Source of the DNA: Cognatiluteimonas profundi
Lineage (GTDB): Bacteria > Pseudomonadota > Gammaproteobacteria > Xanthomonadales > Xanthomonadaceae
Assembly (NCBI RefSeq): GCF_009792795.1
Contig: NZ_VKHQ01000003.1
Span: 248,001-312,000 of the forward strand
Direction: 5' to 3'
DNA length: 64,000 nt
A model generated the notes under the pieces. That model was not told the origin of the DNA. It did no database searches and worked only from the letters and a program-made list of their open reading frames with translations. The translations under genes were made by a program, and so were the position numbers. Shown here piece by piece: positions 14,557 to 25,096 of this stretch; the stretch's first letter is position 1, and every line of letters starts with the position of its first letter.

Positions 14557-15032
14557 GCCATCTGCTGGCACATCGACAGCGGATGCCGCCGGCCGGCCAG
14601 GTAATCGGCCACCACCTGCCAGACCAGCGGGCTGCGATGGCGCGCCTGCTGCTGCATCAGCTCGGTGGGGGTCAGCCAGATCGCGCGGACGATGCCCTCG
14701 TCGAGGGATCGTGACGCATCCAGGGACAAGGGCTCGGCCGCGAATGCGAATCGAAGGTAGTGCCGACCGCCGCTGCCATCGGCCTGCATGGGCGCCTTCC
14801 ACTGATAGGCGCCGATGAAGGCGCTCAGCTGCACGTCCCAGCCGGTCTCCTCGCTGGTTTCCCGCAATGCCGCGTCGACAAGGCTCTCATCGGGCTCCAG
14901 GTGACCAGCTGGCTGGTTGATCACGACCTGGCCGTTGACGCGCTCTTCCACGCACAGCAGCTTGCCGTCGCGAACCACGACGGTTGCGACGGTCACGTCC
15001 GGCTGCCAGAAACGTCCTTGACGATAGCCCAT
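14553..15032 (-). CDS. nudJ: Nudix hydrolase NudJ-like phosphatase
   Basis: The 159-residue protein contains a full Nudix box, [20 protein letters not shown], with TG next, fitting G-x5-E-x7-RE-x2-EE-x-G. Its N-terminus, [21 protein letters not shown], is typical of the NudJ group, which in E. coli hydrolyses thiamine pyrophosphate precursors and nucleoside di/triphosphates. NudJ (ymfB) precedes mnmA-hflD in E. coli as well, so position supports the name. The start is ATG 15032 ([12 protein letters not shown]), 72 bases from the divergent clpS start. Exact substrate cannot be read from the sequence. Confidence 0.88.
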   Translation of the reverse strand: MGYRQGRFWQPDVTVATVVVRDGKLLCVEERVNGQVVINQPAGHLEPDESLVDAALRETSEETGWDVQLSAFIGAYQWKAPMQADGSGGRHYLRFAFAAEPLSLDASRSLDEGIVRAIWLTPTELMQQQARHRSPLVWQVVADYLAGRRHPLSMCQQMA

Positions 15033-15092
15033 GCTGCCATTGTCTTCGGGAGTCCTTGCGCCGTCCAATGCCGGCTCGCGCCCGCGTCTTCG

Positions 15093-15098
15093 TATAAT
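15093..15098 (+). promoter_or_regulatory. Perfect -10 box just before clpS
   Basis: TATAAT lies only 6 bases before the clpS ATG (15105). A start site the usual 6-7 bases downstream would fall on or next to the ATG, which predicts a leaderless clpS message. I see no convincing -35 at 16-18 bases and no Shine-Dalgarno sequence between the box and the start. Confidence 0.5.
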
Positions 15099-15104
15099 CG
15101 ACGC

Positions 15105-15425
15105 ATGGCAACCAATCCGGGACACGAACGCGACCACGGCGTCATGGTGGAAACCAGCAAGCCGGAGGTCGAACGACCACCGCTGTACTCGGTCCTGCTG
15201 CTCAACGACGACTACACCCCGATGGAATTCGTGGTGGAAGTCCTGGTCCGGTTTTTCGGGCTGAACATCGAAAAAGCCACCCAGATCATGCTCCACGTCC
15301 ATACCCGGGGCAGGGGTGTGTGCGGCGTCTACACGCGCGAGGTGGCAGAGTCGAAGGTGGCACAGGTGAACGAATACTCACGGCTGAACCAGCACCCGTT
15401 GTTGTGCACCATGGAGAAGGCGTAG
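15105..15425 (+). CDS. clpS: ClpS adaptor (N-recognin)
   Basis: ClpS binds proteins with N-terminal Leu, Phe, Trp or Tyr and delivers them to ClpAP for degradation. The 106-residue protein has a flexible N-terminal tail (about 25 residues) and a core with the substrate-pocket signature [23 protein letters not shown] and the helix [21 protein letters not shown]. All family landmarks are present. It lies 87 bases upstream of clpA on the same strand, the conserved pair. The ORF has upstream in-frame ATGs antisense to nudJ that can be ignored. No ribosome-binding site is visible before the start. Confidence 0.95.
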   Translation: MATNPGHERDHGVMVETSKPEVERPPLYSVLLLNDDYTPMEFVVEVLVRFFGLNIEKATQIMLHVHTRGRGVCGVYTREVAESKVAQVNEYSRLNQHPLLCTMEKA

Positions 15426-15512
15426 AACGGGGCTCGCGGGGCTTGTGTGAGGGTGGCTGCCGCCCCACATCGTCGACAGTGATGTCCACAGTTTCCGGAG
15501 GGCTTCAGCCCC

Positions 15513-17786
15513 ATGTTCAGCAAGGATCTCGAATACAGCATCGGCCAGTGCTACAAGCGCGCCCGGGAGGCGCGTCACGAGTACATGACGGTCGAACACC
15601 TGCTGCTCGCTCTGCTCGACAACCCGTCGGCGGAGATGGTGCTCAAGGCCAGCGGCACCGATTTCGCGCGCCTGCGCTCGGAACTCGAGCAGGCGATCGA
15701 CAAATCGGTGGTCAAGCTCGATGCCGACGACGGGCGCGACACCCAGCCCACCCTCGGTTTCCAGCGCGTGCTGCAGCGCGCCGTCTACCACGTGCAGTCC
15801 TCCGGCAAGAAGGAGGTCACCGGCGCGAATGTCCTGGTCGCCATCTTCGGCGAGAAGGACTCGCATGCGGTGTATTACCTGAACCAGCAGGACGTCACCC
15901 GCCTGGATGTCGTCAACTACCTGTCGCATGGCATCGCCAAGCTCGGCGGTGAGGAAGCGCCTGGGCAGGAGGAGGGCACCCGCGCCGAAGCGGGCGACTC
16001 CGAAGGCAAGGGCGATGCCTTGGCGGAATACGCCAGCAACCTCAACGAGCTTGCGATGGCGGGAAAGATCGACCCGCTGGTCGGCCGCGCCGACGAAGTC
16101 GAGCGGACGATCCAGGTCCTGTGCCGGCGCCGCAAGAACAATCCGCTGTACGTCGGTGAGGCAGGCGTCGGCAAGACGGCGCTGGCCGAAGGCCTCGCCA
16201 AGCGCATCGTCGACGGGGAGGTTCCCGACGTCCTCTCCGACGCCACCATCTACGCACTCGACCTGGGCGCCCTGGTGGCCGGCACGAAGTATCGCGGCGA
16301 CTTCGAGAAGCGCCTCAAGGCCGTCCTGGCGGCGATGAAGAAAATTCCCGGCGCCGTGCTGTTCATCGACGAGATCCACACCATCATCGGTGCGGGCTCG
16401 GCGAGTGGCGGCACCATGGATGCCAGCAACCTGATCAAGCCCGCGCTGGCCTCGGGCGAGCTTCGCTGCATCGGCTCGACCACCTTCCAGGAATACCGCG
16501 GCATCTTCGAGAAGGACCGCGCCCTGGCGCGGCGATTCCAGAAGATCGACATCGTGGAGCCCACCGTCGGCGAGACGGTCGAGATCCTGCATGGCCTGCG
16601 TCCGAAATACGAGGCGCACCACGGCGTCAGTTATGCCGACGAAGCGCTGCAGGCGGCAGTGGACCTGTCGGTCAAGCACATCGGCGACCGCCTGTTGCCC
16701 GACAAGGCCATCGACGTGATCGACGAGGCTGGCGCCCGCCAGCGCCTGCTGCCGCTGGACCAGCGCAAGACGCTGATCGACGTGGAGGAGGTCGAGATGA
16801 TCATCGCCAAGATGGCGCGGATCCCGGCCAAGCAGGTCAGCGCGTCCGACAAGGATGTGCTGCAGCACCTGGAGCGCAACCTGAAGATGGTCATCTTCGG
16901 GCAGGACGCCGCGATCGGCACGCTGACGTCGGCCATCAAGCTGGCGCGCTCTGGCCTGGGCAATCCCGACAAGCCCATCGGCAATTTCCTGTTCGCCGGT
17001 CCCACCGGCGTCGGCAAGACCGAGGTCACCAAGCAGTTGGCGTTGCAGCTGGGGATCGAGCTGGTGCGCTTCGACATGTCGGAGTACATGGAGCCGCATT
17101 CGGTCTCGCGGCTGATCGGTGCGCCCCCGGGTTATGTGGGCTTCGACCAGGGTGGCCTGCTGACCGAAAAGATCGTCAAGACGCCGCATTGCGTGCTGCT
17201 GCTGGACGAGGTCGAGAAGGCGCATCCGGACATCTTCAACATCCTGCTGCAGGTCATGGATCGCGGTGTCCTCACGGATACCAACGGCCGCGAGGCGAAC
17301 TTCAAGAACGTGATCCTGGTGATGACGACCAATGCCGGCGCGGCGCTGGCGGCCCGCCGCACGATCGGCTTCACGCAGCAGGACCACAGCACCGATGCGA
17401 TGGAAGTCATCCGCAAGAGCTTCAGCCCGGAATTCCGCAACCGCCTGGACGCGGTGGTGCAGTTCCAGGCGCTTGGGCTGGACCACATCCTGCGGGTCGT
17501 GGACAAGTTCCTGATCGAGCTGGAGGCACAACTGCACGAAAAGAACGTCAGTCTGTCGGCCACGCCGGTCGCTCGCGAGTGGCTGGCGCAACACGGCTTC
17601 GACCCGCTGATGGGCGCTCGACCGATGGCGCGGGTGATCCAGGACAGGATCAAGCGCCCGCTGGCGGACGAACTGCTGTTCGGCAAGCTCGTGCGTGGCG
17701 GCCGCGTCAGCATCGACGTCAAGGATGGCGAGCTGGTCGTGGACTCCGAACCCGAGCCCGAGAAGCTGCTTCCAGTGACGGTGTAA
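15513..17786 (+). CDS. clpA: ATP-dependent Clp protease ATP-binding subunit ClpA
   Basis: ClpA is the hexameric AAA+ unfoldase that feeds substrates to ClpP. The 757-residue protein (E. coli 758) has the N-terminal Clp repeat domain (MFSKDLEYSIGQCYKRAREARHEYM), which is the ClpS docking surface. Two AAA+ modules follow, with Walker A GEAGVGKTALAEGLA (about 212-226) and GPTGVGKTEVTKQLA (about 495-509). An IGF-type ClpP-docking loop is expected between them, and I see TIGFTQQDHS in the second module. clpP itself is elsewhere. The gene ends in a strong bidirectional terminator shared with infA. Confidence 0.96.
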   Translation: MFSKDLEYSIGQCYKRAREARHEYMTVEHLLLALLDNPSAEMVLKASGTDFARLRSELEQAIDKSVVKLDADDGRDTQPTLGFQRVLQRAVYHVQSSGKKEVTGANVLVAIFGEKDSHAVYYLNQQDVTRLDVVNYLSHGIAKLGGEEAPGQEEGTRAEAGDSEGKGDALAEYASNLNELAMAGKIDPLVGRADEVERTIQVLCRRRKNNPLYVGEAGVGKTALAEGLAKRIVDGEVPDVLSDATIYALDLGALVAGTKYRGDFEKRLKAVLAAMKKIPGAVLFIDEIHTIIGAGSASGGTMDASNLIKPALASGELRCIGSTTFQEYRGIFEKDRALARRFQKIDIVEPTVGETVEILHGLRPKYEAHHGVSYADEALQAAVDLSVKHIGDRLLPDKAIDVIDEAGARQRLLPLDQRKTLIDVEEVEMIIAKMARIPAKQVSASDKDVLQHLERNLKMVIFGQDAAIGTLTSAIKLARSGLGNPDKPIGNFLFAGPTGVGKTEVTKQLALQLGIELVRFDMSEYMEPHSVSRLIGAPPGYVGFDQGGLLTEKIVKTPHCVLLLDEVEKAHPDIFNILLQVMDRGVLTDTNGREANFKNVILVMTTNAGAALAARRTIGFTQQDHSTDAMEVIRKSFSPEFRNRLDAVVQFQALGLDHILRVVDKFLIELEAQLHEKNVSLSATPVAREWLAQHGFDPLMGARPMARVIQDRIKRPLADELLFGKLVRGGRVSIDVKDGELVVDSEPEPEKLLPVTV

Positions 17787-17801
17787 GCCCGTCCAGGCAA
17801 C

Positions 17802-17830
17802 AAAAAAGGCGGCCAATGGCCGCCTTTTTT
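17802..17830. terminator. Bidirectional rho-independent terminator between clpA and infA
   Basis: A perfect stem AAAAAAGGCGGCC / GGCCGCCTTTTTT with an AAT loop has an A-run on one side and a T-run on the other, so it can stop transcription from both convergent genes. Confidence 0.93.
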
Positions 17831-17845
17831 TGACCGCCTGCCGGG

Positions 17846-18064
17846 TTACTTCATCCGGTAGGTGATGCGGCCCTTGCTCAGGTCATAGGGGGTCATTTCG
17901 ACCTTGACCTTGTCGCCGGTGAGGATGCGGATGTAGTTCTTCCGCATCCGGCCCGAAATGTGGGCAATGATCTCGTGCCCGTTCTCCAGCTTCACCCGGA
18001 ACATCGTGTTCGGGAGTGTTTCGGAGACCGTGCCTTCAAATTCGATGACGTCATCTTTCGCCAT
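17846..18064 (-). CDS. infA: Translation initiation factor IF-1
   Basis: IF-1 is a single OB-fold (S1-like) protein that binds the ribosomal A site during initiation. The 72-residue product starts [19 protein letters not shown] and ends KGRITYRMK, almost the textbook sequence. The correct start is ATG 18064; the open frame continues upstream but the family is invariably 72 residues. It lies downstream of aat on the same strand, as in E. coli, and converges on clpA through a shared terminator. Confidence 0.97.
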   Translation of the reverse strand: MAKDDVIEFEGTVSETLPNTMFRVKLENGHEIIAHISGRMRKNYIRILTGDKVKVEMTPYDLSKGRITYRMK

Positions 18065-18181
18065 GTGTTTCCTGGTGTTGCAACGCGATTGACAGGCGAC
18101 AGGCCTGTGCAGCCAGGCGGAATGCCGCCGGGAAAGTCGGGCATTCTGGCACGAGGGGCACTGCAGGCGCAAAAAGGGTGG

Positions 18182-18916
18182 TCATTCGGACAGGCTGGCC
18201 GCCGCCAGTTCGCCGAATCGCCCGGTCCACGCTCCGGTTGGCGCATTGCGGGCCGTCAAAGCCGCAATCTCCCGCAGGAATCGTTCCCGGGGCCAGGATT
18301 CCGCGCCCAGGCTGTCGAGGTGGGGATTCTCGACCTGTGCATCGATCAGCGGCCAGCCCCATTCGCGCAGGCGGAAGGCGAGGCCGGCCAGTGCCGCTTT
18401 CGATGCGCCGGACACGCCGCTGTACATGCTTTCGCCGAAGAACATCCTGCCGATCGCAACCCCGTAGATGCCGCCAACGAGACGCCCGCCGTCGAACACC
18501 TCGATGGAGTGCGCATGTCCCATGCGATGCAGTTGACCGTAGGCCGCCTGCATGCCGGCGGTAATCCATGTTCCTTTCTGGCCTGGCCGGGGCGTGCGTG
18601 CGCAGGCCGCGACCACTTCGTCGAATGCCGTATCGGCGCGCAGCACCCAGTGCGAGCTCCGCAGCTGCCGCCTGAAGCGACGCGACAACAGGACGCCGTC
18701 GGTCCGGAATACCGCGCGCGGATCGGGACACCACCACAGCAACGGCTGTCCTTCCGAGAACCAGGGAAATACTCCGCTGCGATAAGCGTTCAGCAGCCGG
18801 GCGGGGGACAGGTCGCCGCCAGCCGCCAGCAGTCCCGCCGGTTCGACAAGCGCCGAGTCGGCGGGTGGAAACGGTGCGGCCGGGTCGGCATCCAGCCAGG
18901 GCAATGTCAGTTGCAT
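18182..18916 (-). CDS. aat: Leucyl/phenylalanyl-tRNA-protein transferase
   Basis: Aat attaches Leu or Phe to proteins with N-terminal Arg or Lys, creating the N-degrons that ClpS recognises. The 244-residue product begins MQLTLPWLDADPAAPFPPAD and has the family motifs GGDLSPARLLNAYRSGVFPW, WWCPDPRAVF and SIEVFDGGRLVGGIYGVAIG. The ATG at 18916 gives the expected length. It sits 13 bases downstream of a FemAB/GNAT-like gene and upstream of infA, and opposite clpS-clpA: the enzyme that makes the signal and the machinery that reads it are neighbours. Confidence 0.95.
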   Translation of the reverse strand: MQLTLPWLDADPAAPFPPADSALVEPAGLLAAGGDLSPARLLNAYRSGVFPWFSEGQPLLWWCPDPRAVFRTDGVLLSRRFRRQLRSSHWVLRADTAFDEVVAACARTPRPGQKGTWITAGMQAAYGQLHRMGHAHSIEVFDGGRLVGGIYGVAIGRMFFGESMYSGVSGASKAALAGLAFRLREWGWPLIDAQVENPHLDSLGAESWPRERFLREIAALTARNAPTGAWTGRFGELAAASLSE

Positions 18917-18929
18917 GCGCGCAGTGTGA

Positions 18930-20054
18930 TCAGGCGCCGCGGAACGGCGTGTGCGTGTCCAGCAAGGCCTTGTATCGCAGGATCGCGGCGGCCTCCTCGC
19001 TGCACCACGGGCCAAGCGCCTGGGCGAAGACGGGCTCTGCGATCCAGTGACGGCTGCGGACGACGGTCGGCAGGAATCCGCGGGCCAGCTTGTGCTCGCC
19101 TTGTGCCCCGGGCTCGAAGATCGCCAGACCCTCGCGCAGGCAGTAGTCGATGCCCTGGTAGTAGCAGGTCTCGAAATGCAGGCCAGGCACCGCTTCGCTC
19201 GCACCCCAGTAACGGCCGTACAGGGTGTCGCCGCCACGCAGGCACAGGGCGCCGGCGATGATGTCCTCGCCGCGCTGGGCCAGGAACATCACGAGTTGCC
19301 GCGGCATTGTCCGCGCAAGGTGCTGCAGGAATGGCAGCGTCAACGCCGGGGTATTGCCGTACTCGGCGAAGGTCTGCAGATAGAAGCCATGCATCGCCTC
19401 CAGTTCGCCGGCGCTGGCCTCGTCACCGTGCACGACGCGCAGCGTGACGCCGGACCGCGCGACCTTCGCGCGCTCCTGCCGGATGTTCTTGCGGTGCTTG
19501 TGGTCCATCGCTGCCAGGAACGCATCGAAGTCCATCCAGCCCGATGCATTGCGCCAGTGGTACTGGATGTCGATGCGCGCAAGCCAGTCGTCCCCGAAAG
19601 CGGCGTCATCTTCCGCAGTGATGAAATTCACGTGCGCCGACGACAGCTGGCGCCTCGTCGCCTCGGCGATGGCGGCATCGAGCAGCAGCTTGCGGGCGCT
19701 GTCATCGCGGGCTAACAGCCGCGGCCCGGTGACCGGCGTGTACGGCACCGCGCACAGCCATTTGGGGAAATAGTCCAGGCCATGGCGTGCGTAGGCATGT
19801 GCCCATGCGTGGTCGAAGACGAATTCGCCATGCGAATTGGCCTTGAGGTATCCGGGTGCCGCGGCGATGAGCGCGTCGCCGTCCCAGACCGTCAAGTGGT
19901 GCGGTATCCATCCGGTGCGCGCGCGGACGACACCATGGCGTTCCATCCCCGCCAGGAATGCATGGGAGACGAACGGATTGCGTCCATCGTGCAGCGCGTC
20001 CCATTGCGATGCCGGGATGTCCCCAAGCGCGGCGATGGTGCGCACATTGCTCAA
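18930..20054 (-). CDS. FemAB/GNAT-like acyltransferase (DUF482/COG3146 family)
   Basis: The 374-residue protein matches the widespread proteobacterial family annotated as GNAT-like or FemAB-like (PF04339). Recognisable pieces are NPFVSHAFLAGMERHGVV, AYAR-type aromatic segments, MDHKHRKNIRQERAKVARSG, and a C-terminal acyltransferase half with GDTLYGRYWGASEAVPGLHFETCYYQGIDYC. FemAB proteins add amino acids to peptidoglycan or proteins from aminoacyl-tRNA. The fold suggests acyl or aminoacyl transfer, but the substrate of this family is unknown. It is 30 bases after trxB and 13 bases before aat, another tRNA-dependent transferase, in one probable operon. Confidence 0.85.
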   Translation of the reverse strand: MSNVRTIAALGDIPASQWDALHDGRNPFVSHAFLAGMERHGVVRARTGWIPHHLTVWDGDALIAAAPGYLKANSHGEFVFDHAWAHAYARHGLDYFPKWLCAVPYTPVTGPRLLARDDSARKLLLDAAIAEATRRQLSSAHVNFITAEDDAAFGDDWLARIDIQYHWRNASGWMDFDAFLAAMDHKHRKNIRQERAKVARSGVTLRVVHGDEASAGELEAMHGFYLQTFAEYGNTPALTLPFLQHLARTMPRQLVMFLAQRGEDIIAGALCLRGGDTLYGRYWGASEAVPGLHFETCYYQGIDYCLREGLAIFEPGAQGEHKLARGFLPTVVRSRHWIAEPVFAQALGPWCSEEAAAILRYKALLDTHTPFRGA

Positions 20055-20084
20055 GGCCTGGCCTTCAATGGGCGGGAACGCGCA

Positions 20085-21182
<1,098 letters not shown>

Positions 21183-21219
21183 TCATCGGCCGGAAACTCC
21201 CATCTTGCGAGGCAATCCG

Positions 21220-22287
21220 ATGCGTATTGGTGTACCGAAGGAAACCAAGACCCTTGAAGGGCGCGTTGCGCTCGTTCCCGCTGCCGCTGGCGATCTGGTC
21301 AAGCGCGGCCACGAGGTCTGGATCGAGAAGGACGCCGGCATCAAGTCCGGTTTCAAGGACGCCGACTACACCAAGTTGGGCGTGAAGATCGCGCCCGATG
21401 CAGCGACGCTGTATGCGAACGGCGAGCTCATCGTCAAGGTCAAGGAGCCGATCGAAGGCGATCTCGCGCTGCTGCGCAAGGATCACCTGCTCTTCTGCTA
21501 CCTGCACCTGGCCCCGCTGCCGGTACTGACGAAGCGCCTGCTCGACATCGGCCTGACCGGCATCGCGTTCGAGACCGTCGAGTTGCCGAACGGCGACCTT
21601 CCGCTGCTGGCGCCGATGTCGATCATCGCCGGCAAGATCGCGGTGCAGGTCGGCACGCACCTGCTGCACCAGCCGATGGGCGGGAAGGGCAAGCTGCTTG
21701 GCGGCCTGCCATCGACCGAGCGCGGCAAGGTCGTGGTCTTCGGCGCCGGCGCCGCGGGCGGGCATTCGGCCGCGCTGGCGGCTGCGGGCGGCGCGAATGT
21801 CGTGGTCTTCGAGAAGCGCCAGGACCGCATGGACGAAATGATGCGGCTTGGCAACAACGTCACCGCGCTGTACCCCTATGACGACGTGGTCGCCCGCGAG
21901 GTTGCATCCGCCGACCTGGTCGTCGGTGCGGTGCTGGTGACCGGCGCGGTCGCGCCGCATGTGATGACCCGCGAGATGGTCCGCGGCATGGAGCCGGGCT
22001 CTGTCGTCGTGGATATCTCCATCGACCAGGGCGGCTGTTTCGAGACGTCGCGTCCGACCACCTGGAAGGAGCCGACCTATGTCGAGGAAGGCGTGATCCA
22101 CTTCGCCGTCACCAACATGCCGGGCGCCGTTCCGCAAACGTCCTCCCAGGCGATCTGCGCGGCGATCCTGCCGTGGGTGACCAAGCTGGCGTCCGGAAAC
22201 TGGCGCGACAGCCAGCCGCTGGTGCGCGGCATCAACGTGGAAGCGGGCAGGATCGTGCATCCCGCGCTGCAGGACATGAAGCTCTGA
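21220..22287 (+). CDS. ald: Alanine dehydrogenase
   Basis: Ald interconverts L-alanine and pyruvate with NAD and ammonia. The 355-residue product begins MRIGVPKETKTLEGRVALVP and keeps the active-site region FCYLHLAPLP, the NAD-binding turn VVFGAGAAGGHSAALAAAGG and the family signatures DISIDQGGCFETSRPTTW and HFAVTNMPGAVPQTSS. It is slightly shorter than the 370-residue average, with a compact segment before the NAD motif. ATG 21220 was chosen because it starts the conserved MRIGVPKE. It is divergent from trxB and 92 bases upstream of ftsK. Confidence 0.94.
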   Translation: MRIGVPKETKTLEGRVALVPAAAGDLVKRGHEVWIEKDAGIKSGFKDADYTKLGVKIAPDAATLYANGELIVKVKEPIEGDLALLRKDHLLFCYLHLAPLPVLTKRLLDIGLTGIAFETVELPNGDLPLLAPMSIIAGKIAVQVGTHLLHQPMGGKGKLLGGLPSTERGKVVVFGAGAAGGHSAALAAAGGANVVVFEKRQDRMDEMMRLGNNVTALYPYDDVVAREVASADLVVGAVLVTGAVAPHVMTREMVRGMEPGSVVVDISIDQGGCFETSRPTTWKEPTYVEEGVIHFAVTNMPGAVPQTSSQAICAAILPWVTKLASGNWRDSQPLVRGINVEAGRIVHPALQDMKL

Positions 22288-22379
22288 CCACGGCCGACGC
22301 CGCAGTGGACGCTGGCGACTACCCCTGATGGCTTGTACTATCAGGCCATTAGGGGATTATCTTAAGGTGTGACTGCACG

Positions 22380-24743
22380 GTGGCTCGCCCCGTCCCGGAA
22401 ACCTCTCGCGGCAAACGTGCCGTCGCCTCGCGAAAGGTGGCGCCGGCGGCTGCCAATCCGCGTCGCCAGCGGATGTGGCGCGACATCGCGTTAATCCTGA
22501 TCGCGCCACTGCTGTTCTACCTGATCGCCAGCCTGATCACGTTTTCGCCGGCCGATCCTGGCTGGTCGCATTCCGGAAGCGTCACGGCGCCCTTGCACAA
22601 CGTCGGCGGTCGCGTCGGCGCTTGGCTGGCGGACGTCCTGCTGTACCTGACCGGGTACGTGGCGTATCTGTTGCCGGTGATGCTGGGCCTCGTCGCGTGG
22701 ATCGCGCTGTTCGGGCTGGATGCGGATGGCGATGGCGAGGCCGATCTCGGCCCGGCGTTGCGACTTGTTGGAATCGTGGGCTTCCTCGTGGCGGCCACCG
22801 GCCTGTTGCATCTTCGCGTCGCGAGCGCGCCGGACTTTTCCGCGGGTAGTGGCGGCATCCTCGGCCAGCTCGTCGGGCGATCGCTGTATCGCGGCTTCGG
22901 TCCGGTCGGCGGCAACCTGTTCCTGCTGGCCCTGCTGCTCGTATCGGTCACGCTGGCGACGGGATTGTCGTGGCTGGCGGTGATGGATCGCATCGGCCAG
23001 GGCGTGCTCGCGCTGGGGCCGTTGTTTCGCCGCGGCACGCAACAGGCGAACGAATGGCAGCAGGCGCGCGCGATGCGCGAGGAGCGCGGTGAGGTCCGGA
23101 AGTTCGACAGCGAGCTGCGCGCCAAGCGCACGCCTGTCCGGATCGAGCCTCCGGCGCCGGCGCAGGTCGAGAAGAGCGATCGCGCCAAGCGCGAACAGCA
23201 GATCCCGTTGTTCCATGTCGGCGATGGCTCCGGCATTCCGCCGCTCGCGCTGCTCGACGACCCCAAGCCGCAGCAGAAGGGCTACAGCGAGGAAACGCTG
23301 GAGACCGTTTCGCGGCAGATCGAATTCAAGCTCAAGGACTTCCGCATCGACGTGCAGGTCGTCGGTGCGTATCCCGGCCCGGTGATCACGCGCTTCGAGC
23401 TGGAGCCGGCGCCGGGCGTCAAGGTCAGCCAGATTTCGTCGCTCGACAAGGACATCGCGCGCGGACTGTCGGTGAAGGCCGTGCGCGTCGTCGATGTCAT
23501 TCCCGGAAAGTCCGTGGTGGGACTGGAGATCCCCAACTCGCACCGCGAGATGATCTTCCTGAGCGAACTGCTGCGTTCCAAGGAATACGACAAGTCGGGC
23601 AGCCCGCTCACGTTGGCGCTGGGCAAGGACATCGCGGGGCGCCCAACCGTCGCCGACCTGTCGCGCATGCCGCACCTACTCGTTGCCGGCACCACCGGTT
23701 CGGGCAAGTCCGTCGCGGTCAACGCGATGGTGCTGAGCCTGTTGTACAAGGCTTCCGCCAAGGACGTGCGGATGCTGATGATCGACCCGAAGATGCTCGA
23801 ATTGAGCGTCTACCAGGGCATTCCGCATCTGCTCGCGCCCGTCGTCACCGACATGAAGGAGGCCGCCAACGGCCTGCGCTGGTGCGTGGCCGAAATGGAG
23901 CGGCGCTACAAGCTGATGTCGGCCGTCGGCGTGCGCAACCTGTCCGGCTTCAATAAGAAGGTGAAGGACGCGCAGGATGCCGGCCAGCCGCTGATGGATC
24001 CGCTGTTCAAGCCCAACGCGGATCTCGGCGAAGCGCCACGACCGCTCGAAGCCCTGCCGTTCATCGTCATCTTCATCGACGAATTCGCCGACATGATGAT
24101 GATCGTCGGCAAGAAGGTCGAAGAACTCATCGCACGCCTGGCGCAGAAGTCGCGCGCCGCGGGCATCCACCTGATCCTCGCCACGCAGCGACCATCGGTG
24201 GATGTCATCACCGGTTTGATCAAGGCCAACATCCCCACGCGCATCGCGTTCCAGGTGTCGAGCAAGATCGATTCGCGCACGATCCTGGACCAGTCCGGCG
24301 CCGAGACGCTGCTGGGCCATGGCGACATGCTGTACCTGCCCCCCGGCACCGCGATGCCCGAGCGCATCCATGGCGCCTTCGTCAGCGACGAAGAGGTGCA
24401 TCGCGTGGTCGAGCACCTCAAGCAGAGCGGCGGCGGCCCCGACTACATCGAGGGCGTGCTGGAAGAAGTGCAGTCGCTCGGCGATGGCACCGTGGTCGGT
24501 GCATCGGGCTTGCCGGAAAGCGGTGGCGGGGCAGGGGACGAGTCCGATCCGCTATACGACGAGGCCGTCCGCATCGTCACCGAGACGCGTCGCGGATCGA
24601 TCTCGGGCGTGCAGCGCCGCCTGAAGATCGGCTACAACCGCGCCGCCCGCCTGATCGAGGCGATGGAGGCGGCGGGTATCGTCAGTCCGCAGGAACACAA
24701 CGGCGATCGCACGGTGCTGGCACCGCCACCCCCGCGTTCCTGA
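22380..24743 (+). CDS. ftsK: DNA translocase FtsK
   Basis: FtsK anchors at the division septum, pumps chromosomal DNA toward the terminus and activates XerCD recombination at dif. The 787-residue protein starts at GTG 22380. It has four membrane helices (about 35-205), a short linker, and a RecA-like motor with Walker [18 protein letters not shown] and Walker [16 protein letters not shown]. The C-terminal gamma winged-helix domain ([38 protein letters not shown]) reads KOPS sequences; split here, it is the last 65 or so residues. The linker is far shorter than in E. coli (1329 residues), as is usual in this family. A candidate dif site lies 28 kb downstream. Confidence 0.96.
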   Translation: MARPVPETSRGKRAVASRKVAPAAANPRRQRMWRDIALILIAPLLFYLIASLITFSPADPGWSHSGSVTAPLHNVGGRVGAWLADVLLYLTGYVAYLLPVMLGLVAWIALFGLDADGDGEADLGPALRLVGIVGFLVAATGLLHLRVASAPDFSAGSGGILGQLVGRSLYRGFGPVGGNLFLLALLLVSVTLATGLSWLAVMDRIGQGVLALGPLFRRGTQQANEWQQARAMREERGEVRKFDSELRAKRTPVRIEPPAPAQVEKSDRAKREQQIPLFHVGDGSGIPPLALLDDPKPQQKGYSEETLETVSRQIEFKLKDFRIDVQVVGAYPGPVITRFELEPAPGVKVSQISSLDKDIARGLSVKAVRVVDVIPGKSVVGLEIPNSHREMIFLSELLRSKEYDKSGSPLTLALGKDIAGRPTVADLSRMPHLLVAGTTGSGKSVAVNAMVLSLLYKASAKDVRMLMIDPKMLELSVYQGIPHLLAPVVTDMKEAANGLRWCVAEMERRYKLMSAVGVRNLSGFNKKVKDAQDAGQPLMDPLFKPNADLGEAPRPLEALPFIVIFIDEFADMMMIVGKKVEELIARLAQKSRAAGIHLILATQRPSVDVITGLIKANIPTRIAFQVSSKIDSRTILDQSGAETLLGHGDMLYLPPGTAMPERIHGAFVSDEEVHRVVEHLKQSGGGPDYIEGVLEEVQSLGDGTVVGASGLPESGGGAGDESDPLYDEAVRIVTETRRGSISGVQRRLKIGYNRAARLIEAMEAAGIVSPQEHNGDRTVLAPPPPRS

Positions 24744-24747
24744 CGCT

Positions 24748-25017
24748 TCATGGGCGCGGTGGCCTGCCAGTGCGCTGTGGCCGCAATGGTTCGGCATCGA
24801 CGATGCGACTGACGGCGCGGGTTGCCGCCGTGGTTTTTGGCGGCGGTGTCGTCATCAGCGGAGGCGGCGGCTCGCTCGCGTAGCGGTTGTAGAGCATCCA
24901 GACGATCGCAAGAAAGGCTGCCAGTACCAGCAGCCAGAACAAGGGATGCGCATTCCCGCGCGGCGTAGCGCCGGTCTCGTCCTGCGTGCTGTGGCGGATA
25001 CGCCAGGCCATGGCCAT
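24748..25017 (-). CDS. Small proline-rich single-pass membrane protein next to tonB-like gene
   Basis: The 89-residue product (MAMAWRIRHSTQDETG) has a short hydrophilic N-terminus, one membrane helix (about 26-43, PLFWLLVLAAFLAIVWMLY) and a proline- and threonine-rich tail (PPPPLMTTPPPKTTAATR, then RPQRTGRPPRP). ATG 25011 is an alternative start two codons downstream, better spaced from the AGGA. It follows the TonB-like gene by 79 bases on the same strand and ends 4 bases from the end of ftsK. I do not recognise a family. The anchor plus proline-rich tail copies the N-terminal half of the neighbouring TonB-like protein, so it may be an accessory or a truncated duplicate. Confidence 0.7.
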   Translation of the reverse strand: MAMAWRIRHSTQDETGATPRGNAHPLFWLLVLAAFLAIVWMLYNRYASEPPPPLMTTPPPKTTAATRAVSRIVDAEPLRPQRTGRPPRP

Positions 25018-25096
25018 TCCTGCGGTGTAGTCGACAGGACCATGGCACGGCGCAGGTCCACGTCGCGTGTTCCGGCGACGGGACGTGCATTTCAAC

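Noticed and set aside
15378..17816. 812-codon - strand frame opposite clpA
   Set aside because: Shadow of the ClpA coding frame; composition typical of antisense translation.
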